Shown piece by piece: positions 4,619 to 5,742 of a DNA stretch of 5,742 nt (positions are counted from its first letter, which is position 1; each line of letters starts with the position of its first letter). The notes beneath the pieces are model-generated. The model was not told where the DNA came from and made no database searches. It saw only the letters and a program-made list of their open reading frames with translations. Source of the stretch: Pseudomonadota bacterium. GTDB lineage: Bacteria; Pseudomonadota; Alphaproteobacteria; Caulobacterales; Caulobacteraceae. The DNA is taken from assembly GCA_023416055.1 (NCBI GenBank), contig JAEZIH010000197.1, positions 1 through 5,742 of the forward strand, read 5' to 3'. Made by a program: the position numbers and the translations under genes.

Positions 4619-5536
4619 GTGAGCGTCGCCCTCTTCACCCACCCCGACATGACCGGCCACCGCCCGGGCGCCGGCCATCCCGAGCGGCCCGAACGGCTGA
4701 CCGCCGTGCTCGACGCGCTCGACGACGCCGGCCTGGGCCGCGACCGGCGGGCGGCGACCGAGGCGGCCATCGCCGACCTCGAGCGCCTGCACCCGGTCGA
4801 CTATGTGGCGCGCCTGCTCAACGCCTCCCCCAGCGAAGGCCTGAACGCCCTCGACGCCGACACCCTGCTGTCGCCCGGCAGCGTCAGGGCAGCGCGCCTT
4901 GCCGCCGGGGCGACCATCGACGCCGTGCGCGCGGTGGCCCGCGGCGAGATCGACCGCGCCTTCGCCGCTGTCCGTCCGCCCGGCCACCACGCCGAGCCGG
5001 ACCGGGCCATGGGCTTTTGCCTGTTCTCAAACGTCGCGGTCGCCGCCCGCGCCGCCCAGGCCGAGGGGCTCGCCCGCGTCGCCGTGGTCGATTTCGACGT
5101 CCACCACGGCAACGGCACCCAGGCCGCCTTCGAGGCCGACCACAGCCTGTTCCTCGCCTCCATCCACCAGTCGCCGCTGTATCCGCACACCGGCGCCGCC
5201 TCCGAGAAGGGCGTGGGCAACATCGTCAACGCCCCGGTGCCGCCGCACGCCTCGTCCGGGGGCTGGAGAGGCGCCTTCTCCGCCCTGATGCCGGCCCTCG
5301 AATCGTTCCGGCCCGACCTGATCCTGATCTCGGCCGGCTTCGACGCCCACCGTCGCGATCCGCTGGCTCACCAGAGCCTCGAGGCCGCCGATTTCGCCTG
5401 GGCCACGCGCGCCGTGATCGAGGTCGCGCGATCATGCTGCGCCGGCAAGGTTGTTTCCTCGCTCGAGGGCGGTTACGACCTAGAGGGGCTCGGCCGGTCC
5501 ACGGTCGCCCACGTCCAGGCTTTGGGGGAGGACTAG
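4619..5536 (+). CDS. Histone deacetylase family / acetylpolyamine-type amidohydrolase
   Basis: The 305-residue protein is a complete arginase-deacetylase fold enzyme. Visible motifs in order: GHPERPERL (19-27); AVRPPGHHAEP (118-127) with the catalytic His pair 123-124; MGFCLFSNVAVAA (131-143); VVDFDVHHGNGTQ (156-168), supplying zinc ligands Asp160 and His162; SAGFDAHRRDPL (238-249) with the third ligand Asp242; and EGGYDL (283-288) with the catalytic Tyr286. All key residues are present, so it should be active. Bacterial members remove acetyl groups from lysines, polyamines or other amides; which applies is not readable. No signal peptide is seen, so it is probably cytosolic. GTG 4619 is preferred because it leads straight into the first strand (SVALFTHPDM) at the leaderless distance from a -10 element. 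It diverges from GNAT and is followed 36 bp later by a phosphatase gene. Confidence 0.95.
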   Translation: MSVALFTHPDMTGHRPGAGHPERPERLTAVLDALDDAGLGRDRRAATEAAIADLERLHPVDYVARLLNASPSEGLNALDADTLLSPGSVRAARLAAGATIDAVRAVARGEIDRAFAAVRPPGHHAEPDRAMGFCLFSNVAVAARAAQAEGLARVAVVDFDVHHGNGTQAAFEADHSLFLASIHQSPLYPHTGAASEKGVGNIVNAPVPPHASSGGWRGAFSALMPALESFRPDLILISAGFDAHRRDPLAHQSLEAADFAWATRAVIEVARSCCAGKVVSSLEGGYDLEGLGRSTVAHVQALGED

Positions 5537-5572
5537 GGGGCCGGATCGCAATCGTCGTTCCGCCCGTCGCTC

Positions 5573-5742
5573 ATGTCAGCTCCCGCCCGAGAAACCTCCG
5601 CCGTGCAGACCCCGTCCGCGCCGTCGCCGCGCCCGGCCCAGCTGGTCTCCGTGCGACCCGGCGCCATCATCCTCGCCCGCCACGGCGAGCCCGCCCTGTC
5701 GCGCAAATGCCTGCTGACCTCCGACCAGTACCGCGACTGGTG
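5573..5742 (+). CDS. Histidine phosphatase family protein, 3'-truncated by window edge
   Basis: The frame from ATG 5573 stays open to the window end, giving 56 full codons. A Ser/Pro/Ala-rich N terminus of about 30 residues leads to a hydrophobic strand and the RHG motif (AIILARHGEPALSRK, residues 31-45). RHG is the phosphoacceptor motif of the phosphoglycerate-mutase-like histidine phosphatases, with His38 as the expected phosphorylated residue. The following LLTSDQYRDW fits bacterial members. The substrate cannot be judged from this fragment. The start is uncertain: no Shine-Dalgarno site or -10-like element precedes ATG 5573, and a GTG at 5603 or 5651 could also serve. Being 36 bp after the deacetylase stop, it may be co-transcribed with it. 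Confidence 0.8.
   Translation, partial: MSAPARETSAVQTPSAPSPRPAQLVSVRPGAIILARHGEPALSRKCLLTSDQYRDW

Noticed and set aside
5537..5572. A terminator or promoter between the deacetylase and the phosphatase
   Set aside because: The 36 bp contain no convincing hairpin with a T tract, no -10-like element at 12 nt and no Shine-Dalgarno site, so I list nothing there.
1..5742. tRNA, rRNA, CRISPR arrays, insertion sequences, phage genes, riboswitches
   Set aside because: I saw no cloverleaf, array of spaced repeats, transposase, integrase or known riboswitch core. Base composition is uniform and nearly all bases are in conserved housekeeping-type genes.

Overview
The window is very GC-rich (roughly 70% by eye), densely coding, and shows no sign of mobile DNA. 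The protein families suggest a free-living alphaproteobacterium, probably Caulobacterales. The main clues are a HisKA_2-type sensor kinase, a CoxE-like VWA protein with the DIGGS variant, a CsbD stress protein behind a possible EcfG-type promoter, and several starts that look leaderless. My best guess is a Brevundimonas-like genome. That is recognition from memory, not a database result.

Layout, left to right. (1) A plus-strand block: the 3' part of a membrane sensor histidine kinase (1-782), a Nudix hydrolase (806-1246) and a 60-residue CsbD-family protein (1337-1519). (2) A minus-strand block that converges on csbD, with the two stop codons 3 bp apart. In transcription order it holds a GNAT acetyltransferase (4555-4028), a DUF72 protein (3993-3268), a CoxE-like VWA protein (3255-2065) and a small secreted six-cysteine protein (2029-1523). 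The gaps are 34, 12 and 35 bp, so these four probably form one operon. (3) A plus-strand block that diverges from the GNAT gene: a histone-deacetylase-family amidohydrolase (4619-5536) and the first 56 codons of a histidine phosphatase (5573 to the window end).

How it may work together. The GNAT and deacetylase genes are transcribed back to back from a 63-bp region. Their predicted -35 elements overlap, so the two promoters may compete. Acetyl-adding and acetyl-removing enzymes may therefore be co-regulated, although neither substrate can be read from sequence. The Nudix, GNAT, VWA and deacetylase starts each have a TA-starting -10-like hexamer exactly 12 nt before the start codon, the geometry expected of leaderless mRNAs. 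csbD and the secreted protein instead have strong Shine-Dalgarno sites. csbD, and more weakly the DUF72 gene, follow GGAAC-N16/17-CGCT, which resembles the promoter of the alphaproteobacterial general-stress sigma factor EcfG. The neighbouring HisKA_2 kinase belongs to a class that often feeds that response.

I did not find a clearly new defence, mobile or biosynthetic system. The points most worth checking are the shared-promoter acetyltransferase/deacetylase pair, the recurring 12-nt start architecture, and the unusual DUF72-VWA-secreted protein operon with no MoxR ATPase in view.
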